This document shows positions 1 to 8,594 of a stretch of DNA of 64,000 bases, one piece after another (position 1 is the first letter of the stretch; every line of letters starts with the position of its first letter). The notes below the pieces were generated by a model. That model was not told where the DNA came from. It ran no database searches and saw only the letters and a program-made list of their open reading frames with translations. Location: the NCBI RefSeq assembly GCF_002797325.1, contig NZ_KZ454938.1, positions 353,322-417,321 of the forward strand, written 5' to 3'. The translations under genes and the position numbers were made by a program. The stretch comes from Bacillus sp. FJAT-45037. Its GTDB lineage: Bacteria > Bacillota > Bacilli > Bacillales > Bacillaceae_D.

Positions 1-1200
1 GTAAACGAAAGCTATCTTCAAGTAGATAAAATTATGGAAGTTGCCAAAGAAAGCGGAGCGGAAGCGATTCATCCAGGATATGGTCTGCTTTCTGAAAATA
101 GTGAGTTCGCCAGACGTTGTGTAGAAGAAGGGTTAATATTTATCGGTCCAAGCCCAGAAGTGATTGCAAAAATGGGGAGTAAAATCGAATCTCGAATAGC
201 GATGGAGGCTGCGGGTGTGCCTGTTGTTCCGGGAATTGAATACGCATTAAAAGACGCCGAGGAAGCAGTGGAGGTAGCACGGACCATTGGATACCCGGTC
301 ATGTTAAAAGCATCTGCTGGTGGTGGTGGCATTGGCATGCAAATTGTTCGAAATGATGAAGAATGCCAAAAAGCGTTTGTCGGAAATCAAACAAGAGCCA
401 CGTCATTTTTCGGTGATGGGGCAATGTTTGTTGAAAAGTATATTGAAAATCCCCGCCACATTGAAATTCAAGTGTTAGCCGATAACCAAGGAAATACTGT
501 CTATATTTGGGAGAGAGACTGCTCAGTGCAACGTCGGCATCAAAAAGTAGTCGAGGAAGCACCTTCTCCGTTTTTAGATGAACAAACGCGTCAGCTAATG
601 GGTGAAATGGCGGTTAGGGCTGCTAAAGCGATCGGCTATTCAAATGCAGGGACCATTGAATGCTTAGTAGATGAAAATAAAGAGTTTTATTTCTTAGAAA
701 TGAACACGCGTCTGCAAGTAGAGCATCCGGTTACAGAAGAAATCTCAGGCTTAGACCTAGTCGAGTGGCAGTTGAAAATTGCGGCAGGTGAAAAACTGAA
801 CTTTCAACAAGAAGACATTCAGATGTTGGGTCATGCCATTGAAGTAAGGATTTATGCAGAAGACCCAAAAACCTTTTTCCCATCCCCAGGAACGATTGAA
901 GAATTGATCCTACCAGAAGCTCCTTACATTCGACATGAATGTCCAGTGAGCGCCGGTTCAGTAGTGACACCATTTTATGATCCGATGATTGCCAAACTGA
1001 TTGTGTCAGCACCGACAAGAGAGGAAGCTATTGTACGCATGCAAGCAGCACTAGCTGAATATAAGGTCAAGGGTATTAAAACAAACCTTCCGATGCTACA
1101 AGAGGTCTTGCACCATCCTGTTTTCCAAAGAGGAGAAGCAACGACAGCATTTGTACAAGAACACTTACAACAACGAACCCAAGGAGGAAGTCAATCATGA
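1..1200 (+). CDS. yngH: Biotin carboxylase subunit of an acyl-CoA carboxylase (partial, 5' end outside window)
   Basis: ATP-dependent carboxylation of the biotin on its partner carrier protein. The reading frame is open from base 1, so the start lies upstream; 399 codons are visible against about 450 for the family, leaving only part of the N-terminal domain missing. The ATP-grasp glycine loop (SAGGGGIGM) and the biotin-carboxylase signature EMNTRLQVEHPVTE are both present. The stop overlaps the start of the biotin-carrier gene (ATGA). Followed by HMG-CoA lyase, a hydratase and a carboxyltransferase, it is most likely the methylcrotonyl-CoA carboxylase alpha chain of leucine breakdown, not the fatty-acid AccC; that choice rests on context. 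Confidence 0.93.
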   Translation, partial: VNESYLQVDKIMEVAKESGAEAIHPGYGLLSENSEFARRCVEEGLIFIGPSPEVIAKMGSKIESRIAMEAAGVPVVPGIEYALKDAEEAVEVARTIGYPVMLKASAGGGGIGMQIVRNDEECQKAFVGNQTRATSFFGDGAMFVEKYIENPRHIEIQVLADNQGNTVYIWERDCSVQRRHQKVVEEAPSPFLDEQTRQLMGEMAVRAAKAIGYSNAGTIECLVDENKEFYFLEMNTRLQVEHPVTEEISGLDLVEWQLKIAAGEKLNFQQEDIQMLGHAIEVRIYAEDPKTFFPSPGTIEELILPEAPYIRHECPVSAGSVVTPFYDPMIAKLIVSAPTREEAIVRMQAALAEYKVKGIKTNLPMLQEVLHHPVFQRGEATTAFVQEHLQQRTQGGSQS

Positions 1201-1409
1201 GTAAAGTAATAACAACAATGGCAGGAAATGTATGGAAAGTATTAGTGAAAGAAGGCGACAAAGTGGAAGAGGGTCAAGACGTCGCTATTTTAGAATCAAT
1301 GAAAATGGAGATTCCTGTCCCTGCCGAAGAAGGTGGAACGGTTAAAGTCATTCATAAACAAGAAGGAGAGTTTGTGGATGAAGGAGAGGTTTTATTAGAA
1401 CTGGAATAA
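1197..1409 (+). CDS. yngHB: Biotin carrier protein (biotin/lipoyl attachment domain)
   Basis: A 70-residue free-standing biotinyl domain that shuttles carboxybiotin between the biotin carboxylase and the carboxyltransferase. The biotinylation motif reads ESMKM with the modified lysine at about residue 36, flanked by two half-domains of the usual hammerhead fold (GDKVEEGQ and GEFVDEGE). The start codon overlaps the previous stop by 4 nt, showing translational coupling. Free carriers this short are typical of the B. subtilis YngHB type, whereas fatty-acid AccB is about 150-160 residues with a long linker. Confidence 0.93.
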   Translation: MSKVITTMAGNVWKVLVKEGDKVEEGQDVAILESMKMEIPVPAEEGGTVKVIHKQEGEFVDEGEVLLELE

Positions 1410-1436
1410 AGGCGAGTGATCGAAAGGAGGATTCTC

Positions 1437-2360
1437 TTGAGACAAGATCAAGTATTAATACGAGAAGTTGGACCACGAGATGGCCTTCAAAATGAAAAAG
1501 CACTGATCGAGACAAAGGATAAAGTAGCTTGGATCAATCAGCTCTCTAAAACAGGTCTTTCTTATATCGAGGTGACGTCATTTGTTCATCCGAAGTGGAT
1601 TCCTGCCTTAGCGGACTCTTTCGATGTGGCAAAGCAAATTAAAAGGGAACGAGGCGTCACGTATGCTGCCCTCGTTCCAAATGAGCGCGGTCTTGTAAGA
1701 GCTTTAGAGGCTGATTTAGATGAAATATCGATCTTTATGTCAGCGAGTGAGACGCATAATCAAAAAAATATCAATAAATCGATAGCAGAGACACTTCCAA
1801 TTTTAGCGAAAGTCACACAGGAAGCTAAAAACGCTGGAAAATCCGTCAGAGGGTATGTATCGACTGTATTTGGCTGCCCATATGAAGGGGTAGTCTCTGT
1901 CGATCAGGTGTTACATATTGCAGATGAACTAATGAACATGGGAATTGATGAGCTATCGATCGGAGACACAATTGGCGTGGCGACCCCGCTCGAAATGGAG
2001 TCAGTGATCAAGGCCTTAGCTAGCCGTATTCCTATCGATAAGCTCGCACTACATGTACATGATACGAGAGGAACGGCCTTATTGAATGTTCATACCGCTT
2101 ATCAATTAGGGATCAGAAAATTTGATGGATCGGTCGGTGGATTAGGAGGCTGTCCATATGCACCAGGTGCTTCGGGTAATGTCGCTACAGAAGACATGCT
2201 CTATCTCTTTGATCAGATGAATGTGAAGACAGATGTTTCATTCGATCAGCTTTTGCAAAGTGCAGCCTTTATCCAAGAGAAAGTCGGTAGAACATTACCA
2301 AGTCATAACTTGCAAGCATTTGTGGCATCAATGTCATCGATTGAGGGGGGAGTCGAATGA
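1437..2360 (+). CDS. yngG: Hydroxymethylglutaryl-CoA lyase
   Basis: Cleaves HMG-CoA to acetyl-CoA and acetoacetate, the last step of leucine degradation. The TIM-barrel N-terminus carries EVGPRDGLQNE, and the signature GGLGGCPYAPGASGNVATED contains the catalytic cysteine. A longer frame opens with GTG at 1416, but AAAGGAGG (1423-1430) lies 6 nt before TTG at 1437, giving 307 residues that begin right before the conserved barrel strand; TTG 1437 is preferred. The stop overlaps the next start (ATGA at 2357). The family also includes homocitrate-synthase-like lyases, but the cysteine loop is specific for HMG-CoA lyase. Confidence 0.94.
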   Translation: MRQDQVLIREVGPRDGLQNEKALIETKDKVAWINQLSKTGLSYIEVTSFVHPKWIPALADSFDVAKQIKRERGVTYAALVPNERGLVRALEADLDEISIFMSASETHNQKNINKSIAETLPILAKVTQEAKNAGKSVRGYVSTVFGCPYEGVVSVDQVLHIADELMNMGIDELSIGDTIGVATPLEMESVIKALASRIPIDKLALHVHDTRGTALLNVHTAYQLGIRKFDGSVGGLGGCPYAPGASGNVATEDMLYLFDQMNVKTDVSFDQLLQSAAFIQEKVGRTLPSHNLQAFVASMSSIEGGVE

Positions 2361-3139
2361 GTTCTCAAGTTCAATTTGCGAAAAGCGAGAATGGTGTGGC
2401 AACGGTTACGCTCAACCGACCGGAAGCAGCGAACGCTCTTTCCGTTGAGATGCTGCAACACCTTCATACATTAATCAATGAGCTAACATTTGATGAAGCA
2501 ATCCGAGTTGTTGTTTTTTCGGGGGCTGGTGAGAAAGTCTTTTGTGCAGGTGCAGACTTAAAAGAGCGTGCGAATATGAATGCGACCGAGGTGAAGCAGA
2601 CGGTTTCATTGATTCGAACATTGATGGATAAAGTCGAAGCCTTGCCGCACCCAACGATTGCTGCGATGAATGGAGGCGCGTTTGGAGGTGGCCTTGAGCT
2701 AGCTTTAGCATGTGATCTACGTCTTGCAAGTACTCATGGGAGCTACGGGCTGACTGAAACCTCTTTAGCGATTATCCCTGGTGCAGGGGGGACACAACGT
2801 TTGCCACGATTAATTGGCCTTGGTAAAGCAAAAGAATTGATTTTTACTGCTGCCAAACTGACAGGAGACGAAGCCTTACAGATTGGGTTAGTCGAGCATG
2901 TTGTTCAAAGAGATGAACTTCTAAACTACGCAATGGAACTAGCAAATAAAATGAGTGTCAATGGGCCGATTGCGCTCCGTGCGGCGAAACAAGCAATTCG
3001 AACTGGGATGCAAGTCGACCTCACTACAGCTCTTACTATAGAAAAACTGGCTTATGAACAGACCATCCCGACAAAAGATCGTTTAGAAGGCTTGCAAGCT
3101 TTTAAAGAAAAAAGAAAACCAAATTACCGAGGAGAATAG
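2357..3139 (+). CDS. yngF: Enoyl-CoA hydratase, probably methylglutaconyl-CoA hydratase
   Basis: Crotonase-fold protein of 260 residues expected to hydrate 3-methylglutaconyl-CoA to HMG-CoA. The oxyanion-hole segments FCAGADLKER and GAFGGGLELALACDLRLA are intact, and the two glutamates used in hydration lie in GGGLELA and in the TETSLAIIPGAGGTQ segment. FCAGADLKERANM closely resembles methylglutaconyl-CoA hydratases rather than fatty-acid FadB-type enzymes. It is translationally coupled to the lyase upstream and followed 12 nt later by the carboxyltransferase, which fits a leucine catabolic operon. Confidence 0.92.
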   Translation: MSSQVQFAKSENGVATVTLNRPEAANALSVEMLQHLHTLINELTFDEAIRVVVFSGAGEKVFCAGADLKERANMNATEVKQTVSLIRTLMDKVEALPHPTIAAMNGGAFGGGLELALACDLRLASTHGSYGLTETSLAIIPGAGGTQRLPRLIGLGKAKELIFTAAKLTGDEALQIGLVEHVVQRDELLNYAMELANKMSVNGPIALRAAKQAIRTGMQVDLTTALTIEKLAYEQTIPTKDRLEGLQAFKEKRKPNYRGE

Positions 3140-3150
3140 GAGGCGTTCAT

Positions 3151-4680
3151 ATGTCATTTGAAAAAATACTCCAAGAGCGAGTGGAAACGATCAAAAAAGG
3201 TGGGGCGGAAAAATATCACTCGAGCAACGCGGAAAAAGGGAAACTTTTTGTCCGTGATCGACTCGAGAAATTATTTGATGAAGGTGTTGAGCTTGAGGAC
3301 GGGCTGTTTGCAAATTGTCAAGCAGAGGGACTACCAGCAGACGGCGTCGTGACTGTTATAGGTAAGATTGATGGCCAAACGGTGTGTGTGATGGCCAATG
3401 ATTCAACCATCAAAGCGGGATCTTGGGGCGCTAGAACGGTAGAAAAAATCATCCGTATTCAAGAGACAGCTGAAAAACTGAACGTACCAATGTTGTATTT
3501 AGTTGATTCAGCCGGAGCTAGAATTACAGACCAAGTCGAGATGTTTCCAGGTCGTAGAGGAGCCGGACGAATTTTTTACAATCAAGTGAAGCTCTCAGGA
3601 CGTGTCCCACAAATCTGCGTATTGTTTGGTCCGTCGGCAGCAGGTGGAGCGTATATCCCTGCTTTTTGTGACATTGTGATTATGGTCGATGGAAATGCGT
3701 CGATGTATCTCGGTTCGCCGCGTATGGCGGAAATGGTCATTGGTGAAAAAGTGTCGCTAGAGGAAATGGGCGGGGCGAAAATGCATTGTTCGGTCTCAGG
3801 CTGCGGAGATGTGTTAGCCAAAACAGAAGAAGAGGCCATTCAAATGGCTCGTGAGTATTTATCTTACTTCCCAGCAAATTACGGGGAACTACCGCCAGAA
3901 GTACTTCCAGCTGAGCCAAAAGCGTTTGAAAAAACAGTCGATGAGATTATTCCGAAAAACCAAAATGCTCCTTTCAATATGCATGACTTGATTGAGCGCG
4001 TCATTGACGAGGACTCGTTCTTTGAAATAAAGAAATTATTTGCGCCTGAACTCATTACAGGACTAGCAAGAATGGACGGAAAGCCAGTCGGTATTATTGC
4101 GAATCAACCTCGTGCAAAAGGTGGCGTATTGTTCCATGATTCTGCGGATAAAGCAGCTAAGTTTATTAATTTATGCGATGCCTACCATATTCCACTCGTT
4201 TTCCTTGCTGATATTCCTGGATTTATGATTGGAACGAAAGTTGAGAGAGCTGGCATCATTCGTCACGGGGCGAAAATGATTTCGGCGATGAGCGAAGCAA
4301 CCGTTCCGAAGATCTCAATTATTGTGAGAAAAGCCTATGGCGCTGGTCTATATGCGATGGCTGGTCCTGCTTTCGAGCCAGATTGTTGCTTAGCTCTACC
4401 CAATGCTCAAATTGCAGTAATGGGTCCAGAAGCTGCGGTGAATGCTGTCTATGCTAACAAAATCGCTGAACTTCCGGAGGAGGAGCGAGCAGCCTTTGTT
4501 GAAGAAAAGCGCCAAGAATACAAAGAAAATATTGATGTGTACCGTTTGGCCTCTGAAATGGTCATCGATGGCATTATTCAAGGAAATGACCTGCGTAAAG
4601 AACTCATCACACGTTTAGAAACATACCGCACAAAGGAGCTTCAATTTACACACCGTAAGCACCCCGTGTATCCAGTATAA
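3151..4680 (+). CDS. yngE: Acyl-CoA carboxylase carboxyltransferase (beta) subunit
   Basis: Transfers the carboxyl group from carboxybiotin to an acyl-CoA, most likely 3-methylcrotonyl-CoA. The 509-residue protein has both crotonase-like halves of the family, with the glycine-rich acyl-CoA and biotin loops GPSAAGGAYIPAF and AYGAGLYAMAGPAF. The RBS is AGGAGG 8 nt before ATG. It closes the operon and is followed by a rho-independent hairpin. Propionyl-CoA carboxylase beta subunits look similar; the presence of HMG-CoA lyase and the hydratase in the same operon favours methylcrotonyl-CoA. Confidence 0.92.
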   Translation: MSFEKILQERVETIKKGGAEKYHSSNAEKGKLFVRDRLEKLFDEGVELEDGLFANCQAEGLPADGVVTVIGKIDGQTVCVMANDSTIKAGSWGARTVEKIIRIQETAEKLNVPMLYLVDSAGARITDQVEMFPGRRGAGRIFYNQVKLSGRVPQICVLFGPSAAGGAYIPAFCDIVIMVDGNASMYLGSPRMAEMVIGEKVSLEEMGGAKMHCSVSGCGDVLAKTEEEAIQMAREYLSYFPANYGELPPEVLPAEPKAFEKTVDEIIPKNQNAPFNMHDLIERVIDEDSFFEIKKLFAPELITGLARMDGKPVGIIANQPRAKGGVLFHDSADKAAKFINLCDAYHIPLVFLADIPGFMIGTKVERAGIIRHGAKMISAMSEATVPKISIIVRKAYGAGLYAMAGPAFEPDCCLALPNAQIAVMGPEAAVNAVYANKIAELPEEERAAFVEEKRQEYKENIDVYRLASEMVIDGIIQGNDLRKELITRLETYRTKELQFTHRKHPVYPV

Positions 4681-4689
4681 GACCGAAGC

Positions 4690-4719
4690 GGGCACATATA
4701 TCTTATGTGTCCGTTTTTT
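4690..4719 (+). terminator. Rho-independent terminator after the carboxylase operon
   Basis: GGGCACATA pairs with TATGTGTCC (9 bp with one G-U) around a 5-nt loop, followed by G and six T. It lies between the carboxyltransferase stop and the RBS of the acyl-CoA synthetase, so the synthetase is either a read-through gene or has its own weak promoter. Confidence 0.8.
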
Positions 4720-4741
4720 CTAAAAAGGAGGACTCGTAGAT

Positions 4742-6691
4742 ATGAGCGAAACGTTGTGGCACCCCACTCAACAATATGTCGAACAAACAAGGCTATATCA
4801 ATGGATGAAGAAATTAGGAATGAATAATTATGATGACTTTTACAAAAAATCAATTGATGACGTTGCTTGGTTTTGGCATGAAGCAGAAAAAGAGTTAGAG
4901 ATCCCATGGTATGAACCTTACACACAAACATTGAATGACTCAAACGGAATTGAGTGGCCTCTGTGGTTTGATCAAGGCACGTTAAATGCCACACATGCCT
5001 CCATTGGGAAGTGGGTAAATGATGAGGAAATGAAAAATGAAAAGGCGATAATTTGGGAAGGAGAAACGGGCGAGACGCGGACGTTTACTTTCTTAGAATT
5101 AGAGGAGGAAGTTGCGCGGATTGCTGGTGGATTAAGAAAAATTGGTCTAAAGCGTGGAGACGTTGCGGGGATTTACATGCCGATGATTCCTGAGACGGTC
5201 ATTGCGATGATGGCCATTTCAAAAATTGGGGCAATCTTTGCGCCTGTTTTCTCAGGGTACGGGGCAGAGGCGGTGGCGACGAGGTTACAAGCCTCTGAAG
5301 CAAAAGTATTAATTACGGCAGATGGGTTTATGAGGCGTGGCAAAGCCGTCATGATGAAAGAGGAAGCAAGCGAAGCGGCAAGTTTAGCTCCGACAATCGA
5401 GAAGGTTGTCGTTGTTCGAAGGCTGAAAGCAAATGTATCGTGGGACGATCATATCGATGTTGATTGGCAAAGGCTACGTAGGGCCGAAACATTTGAACGC
5501 ACAGAGCGAATGGATTCTCATGAAGCATTAATGCTACTCTACACATCTGGTACAACAGGAAAACCAAAAGGAGCAGTACATACGCATAGTGGTTTTCCAA
5601 TCAAAGCGGCTTTTGATGCAGGGATTTGTATGGATGTGAAGAAACATGACGTCTTGTTTTGGTACACCGATATGGGATGGATGATGGGACCTTTTCTCGT
5701 TTACGGAGGTTTGATGAACGGAGCAACGGTGATGTTATACGAAGGGACACCTGACTTTCCTAAGCCTAACCGAATATGGGAGCTGGTCGATAAGCATGCA
5801 GTGACGCATTTAGGAATTTCTCCAACATTAATTCGCTCGCTAATGACAAAAGGTGACGATTGGGTAGATCAACATTCTCTTCAATCACTAAAAGTGATAG
5901 GGTCCACAGGTGAGCCTTGGAATCCAGAACCATGGTTATGGTTGTTTAATACGGTTGGAAAGAAACAACTACCGATCTTTAATTATTCTGGCGGAACTGA
6001 AATCGCTGGTGGGATTTTAGGAAATGTTTTGCTTCGCCCGATTGGCCCGATTACGTTTAATTCACCGCTTCCTGGTATGGCTGCCGATGTATATGATGAG
6101 TCAGGACAGTCGTTAGATGGTGCTGTGGGTGAACTCGTTATCACAAAACCATGGGTAGGCATGACGAAAGGATTTTGGCGCGATTCGGAGCGTTATCTTG
6201 ATACGTATTGGAGTCGTTTTAAAGATACATGGGTGCATGGAGATTGGGTAATAAAAGATGATGAGGGTCAATGGACGATTACTGGTCGATCAGATGATAT
6301 TTTAAATGTGGCTGGAAAGCGGTTAGGACCTGCTGAAGTTGAGTCGGTCTTAGTCGGGCATCAGAATGTGAGAGAAGCAGGTGTAATCGGTATTCCAGAT
6401 GACGTCAAAGGGGAAGCTGCCGTTTGTTTTGCTGTGTTAAATGAACACGTCGAATCCTCAGAAACTTTACGAGGAGAGTTACTGACTCTTGTTGCGGAAA
6501 AACTAGGCAAAGCATTGAAACCCAAAGAGATATACTTTGTTTCTGATTTACCTAAAACAAGAAATGCTAAAGTGATGCGAAGAGCAATTAAAGCATCTTA
6601 TTTAGGTCGGGAATTAGGAGATATATCCGCTTTAGAAAATGCGGAAATTTTAACCGAAATTCGTGCATTAGATCAGCGTACTAGGAAATAG
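4742..6691 (+). CDS. AMP-forming acyl-CoA synthetase (acetyl/acetoacetyl/propionyl-CoA synthetase-like)
   Basis: Activates a carboxylic acid to its CoA thioester through an acyl-AMP. The 649 residues have the ACS N-terminal extension (about residues 1-110), the P-loop-like motif YTSGTTGKPKGAVHTH, the GWMMGPFLVYGG segment and the C-terminal lysine region LPKTRNAKVMRR. RBS AAAGGAGG precedes ATG. The length and N-terminal extension resemble acetyl- or acetoacetyl-CoA synthetases, unlike the roughly 550-residue YngI that accompanies this operon in B. subtilis. Because HMG-CoA lyase releases acetoacetate, re-activation of acetoacetate is an attractive but unproven role. Confidence 0.85.
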   Translation: MSETLWHPTQQYVEQTRLYQWMKKLGMNNYDDFYKKSIDDVAWFWHEAEKELEIPWYEPYTQTLNDSNGIEWPLWFDQGTLNATHASIGKWVNDEEMKNEKAIIWEGETGETRTFTFLELEEEVARIAGGLRKIGLKRGDVAGIYMPMIPETVIAMMAISKIGAIFAPVFSGYGAEAVATRLQASEAKVLITADGFMRRGKAVMMKEEASEAASLAPTIEKVVVVRRLKANVSWDDHIDVDWQRLRRAETFERTERMDSHEALMLLYTSGTTGKPKGAVHTHSGFPIKAAFDAGICMDVKKHDVLFWYTDMGWMMGPFLVYGGLMNGATVMLYEGTPDFPKPNRIWELVDKHAVTHLGISPTLIRSLMTKGDDWVDQHSLQSLKVIGSTGEPWNPEPWLWLFNTVGKKQLPIFNYSGGTEIAGGILGNVLLRPIGPITFNSPLPGMAADVYDESGQSLDGAVGELVITKPWVGMTKGFWRDSERYLDTYWSRFKDTWVHGDWVIKDDEGQWTITGRSDDILNVAGKRLGPAEVESVLVGHQNVREAGVIGIPDDVKGEAAVCFAVLNEHVESSETLRGELLTLVAEKLGKALKPKEIYFVSDLPKTRNAKVMRRAIKASYLGRELGDISALENAEILTEIRALDQRTRK

Positions 6692-6695
6692 TAGG

Positions 6696-6728
6696 AAGCG
6701 GGGGCGACAAACGTCATCTCCGCTTTTT
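6696..6728 (+). terminator. Terminator after the acyl-CoA synthetase
   Basis: AAGCGGGG pairs with CTCCGCTT (one G-U), with an inner GAC/GTC step, followed by a short T run. It starts four bases after the synthetase stop. Confidence 0.75.
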
Positions 6729-6755
6729 CATGTACTTAAAAACTACTACTAATTA

Positions 6756-6785
6756 CCAATAGAAATATTAATTGATTCATACATA
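6756..6785 (+). promoter_or_regulatory. Possible forespore-type promoter of the SASP gene
   Basis: CATACATA at 6778 resembles a sigma-G -10 (CATAnTA) and lies 16 nt downstream of CCAATA, which matches only the AATA half of the -35. Expected for an alpha/beta SASP gene, but the match is partial. Confidence 0.35.
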
Positions 6786-6833
6786 AGCAACTAAAAAAAA
6801 ACCAAACTATGAGTACACAAGGAGGTGAGACAC

Positions 6834-7037
6834 ATGGCGAACAACAACAGTTCAAATCAACTTGTCGTACCTGGTGTACAACAAGCACTAGATCAAATGA
6901 AATATGAAATTGCTACAGAGTTTGGCGTACAATTAGGACCTGATTCTACAGCTCGTGCAAACGGTTCTGTAGGTGGGGAAATCACTAAGCGTTTAGTTCA
7001 AATGGCTGAGCAACAAATGAGTGGATATCAACAATAA
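6834..7037 (+). CDS. Small acid-soluble spore protein, alpha/beta type
   Basis: DNA-binding protein that coats and protects forespore DNA and is degraded by GPR protease at germination. The 67 residues contain the two conserved blocks of the family: [20 protein letters not shown], which includes the germination-protease cleavage region, and [18 protein letters not shown]. The frame is open from a GTG at 6825, but AAGGAGGTG (6819-6827) clearly serves ATG 6834. Monocistronic: own promoter region upstream, strong terminator downstream. Its place near YheE matches sspB in B. subtilis, but alpha/beta SASPs are too alike to assign the paralogue. Confidence 0.95.
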   Translation: MANNNSSNQLVVPGVQQALDQMKYEIATEFGVQLGPDSTARANGSVGGEITKRLVQMAEQQMSGYQQ

Positions 7038-7055
7038 TCAAATAATATGGCTGAT

Positions 7056-7084
7056 AAGAGGTGGGATTGCCCACCTCTTCTTTT
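7056..7084 (+). terminator. SASP gene terminator
   Basis: Perfect 10-bp stem AAGAGGTGGG / CCCACCTCTT with a 4-nt loop and a following CTTTT. Confidence 0.85.
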
Positions 7085-7101
7085 ACGAGGAGAGTGATGA
7101 C

Positions 7102-7338
7102 ATGAAAATATGTCCGGCTTGCAATGGATTCGTGACGTTTCAGCTATCTTGTGATGTTTGTTACAAACCTCTTATTGTGTATGGTAGAGTTTCTGATTAT
7201 GTCGATGACTACAGCGCATATGAAGAATATGAACAAATAACAGATCATCGTGAATCAACCAACGATTATGGTTGTCAGCATTATATAGGGTGTCAAGAGT
7301 GCAATTCATCATCTGTTTATACGTTTCAAGAAACATAA
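7102..7338 (+). CDS. Small Cys-rich protein, putative zinc ribbon
   Basis: Not recognised as a named family. The 78 residues begin with ICPACNGF and contain CDVC and a C-terminal CQHYIGCQEC, so there are several CxxC-type pairs able to bind zinc or form disulfides, separated by an acidic Tyr-rich stretch (about residues 33-55). GAGGAG at 7087 precedes ATG 7102 by about 9 nt; a longer frame from 7021 would run through the SASP terminator and is rejected. Lying between a SASP gene and a bidirectional terminator, it may be sporulation-linked, but that is inference from position only. Confidence 0.6.
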   Translation: MKICPACNGFVTFQLSCDVCYKPLIVYGRVSDYVDDYSAYEEYEQITDHRESTNDYGCQHYIGCQECNSSSVYTFQET

Positions 7339-7340
7339 AA

Positions 7341-7379
7341 AAAAACGACTCAACCAGCAAGTGGCGAGTCGTTTTTTTT
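7341..7379. terminator. Bidirectional terminator between the Cys-rich gene and msmX
   Basis: AAAAACGACTC pairs with GAGTCGTTTTT, extended by an inner CCA/TGG step, with A and T runs on the two sides, so it can stop transcription from both convergent genes. Confidence 0.85.
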
Positions 7380-7382
7380 ATG

Positions 7383-8486
7383 TTAGTCCTTTTTGATACG
7401 TAATTCAGTTTCTGTATCAAAGAAATGAGCTTTGTTCATATCAAAGGCAAGATCAAGTGATTGACCACCTTCAATGTCTGTACGTGAGTCAATACGTGCA
7501 ACGAATTCTTGACCGTGTACCGACGAGTAAAGAACCGTTTCTGCACCTGTTAATTCTGCTAGGTCGATATCAGCCTTGATTTTCGTTTCAGGAGAAGATT
7601 CAATAAATAGAAGCTCATCATGGATATCTTCAGGACGAATGCCTAGAATGATCTCTTTGTCTCCGTAGCCTTTATCACGTAAGTTCGCAAGTTTACCGGC
7701 AGGAACTTTGACAGCGACATCGCCAACTTTAAATGTATCTCCTTCAAGTCGCCCGCTTAAGAAGTTCATAGAAGGTGATCCGATAAAGCCACCAACGAAA
7801 ACATTTTCAGGGTTATCGTATACATCCTTAGGTGTTCCAACTTGCTGAATATATCCATCTTTCATGATGACAATTCGTGTAGCCATTGTCATTGCTTCTG
7901 TTTGATCATGTGTTACGTAGATCGTCGTTGTTTGAAGACGCTTATGGAGCTTTGTGATTTCTGCACGCATTTGAACACGTAGTTTCGCATCTAAGTTTGA
8001 TAACGGCTCATCCATTAAGAATACTTGAGGATCACGAACGATTGCACGACCTAAAGCGACACGTTGGCGTTGTCCACCCGACATTGCTTTTGGTTTACGA
8101 TCTAGCATTTCTTCTAGTCCTAAAATCTTCGCAGCATCACGAACACGACGGTCAATTTCTTCTTTTTTGAACTTACGAAGTTTCAGACCAAATGCCATGT
8201 TTTCATAGACGTTCATATGTGGATATAGAGCGTAGTTCTGGAAAACCATCGCAATGTCACGATCTTTTGGTGGTACGTCATTGACTCGGCGTTCACCGAT
8301 ATATAGGTCACCTTTTGAAATGTCTTCAAGTCCTGCAATCATACGTAATGTTGTTGACTTACCGCAACCAGATGGGCCAACGAATACGATAAACTCCTTA
8401 TCTTTAATGTCTAAATTAAAATCTGTAACCGCTGTCACATCACCGTCATAGATTTTATAAATGTTCTTTAATTGAATGTCTGACAT
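7383..8486 (-). CDS. msmX: ABC transporter ATPase for carbohydrate importers (MsmX/UgpC type)
   Basis: Energises several sugar importers that lack their own ATPase. The 367 residues contain Walker [10 protein letters not shown] (residues 37-45), the Q-loop [13 protein letters not shown], signature MSGGQRQR, Walker [13 protein letters not shown] and the switch histidine THDQTEAM, then a C-terminal MalK-like OB/TOBE domain from about residue 240 ([12 protein letters not shown]). Length and sequence fit MsmX (365 aa in B. subtilis). No permease or binding protein adjoins it, which is the normal situation for a shared ATPase. AGGAGGGA lies 8 nt upstream of ATG. Confidence 0.95.
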   Translation of the reverse strand: MSDIQLKNIYKIYDGDVTAVTDFNLDIKDKEFIVFVGPSGCGKSTTLRMIAGLEDISKGDLYIGERRVNDVPPKDRDIAMVFQNYALYPHMNVYENMAFGLKLRKFKKEEIDRRVRDAAKILGLEEMLDRKPKAMSGGQRQRVALGRAIVRDPQVFLMDEPLSNLDAKLRVQMRAEITKLHKRLQTTTIYVTHDQTEAMTMATRIVIMKDGYIQQVGTPKDVYDNPENVFVGGFIGSPSMNFLSGRLEGDTFKVGDVAVKVPAGKLANLRDKGYGDKEIILGIRPEDIHDELLFIESSPETKIKADIDLAELTGAETVLYSSVHGQEFVARIDSRTDIEGGQSLDLAFDMNKAHFFDTETELRIKKD

Positions 8487-8550
8487 GTTAAGTCCCTCCT
8501 AAATGTTGTTGCCTTTATTGTAAACCCTTTCATGAATGGTAGGCTATGGA

Positions 8551-8589
8551 CAAGATGCACAAGCTTTCTGATCAAAACTGTGCATCTTG
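8551..8589. promoter_or_regulatory. Long inverted repeat upstream of msmX
   Basis: CAAGATGCACA and TGTGCATCTTG form a perfect 11-bp inverted repeat with a 17-nt spacer between the stop of the PucR-like regulator and msmX. On the minus strand it has no T run, so it is either a weak terminator/attenuator or a regulator-binding site. Confidence 0.5.
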
Positions 8590-8594
8590 ACGAT

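Noticed and set aside
4641-4994. 117-codon minus-strand frame across the carboxylase / acyl-CoA synthetase junction
   Set aside because: It runs through a terminator and two well-supported genes and has no RBS.
7021-7101. N-terminal extension of the Cys-rich protein into the SASP 3' end
   Set aside because: It would translate through the SASP terminator hairpin; ATG 7102 has GAGGAG at proper distance.
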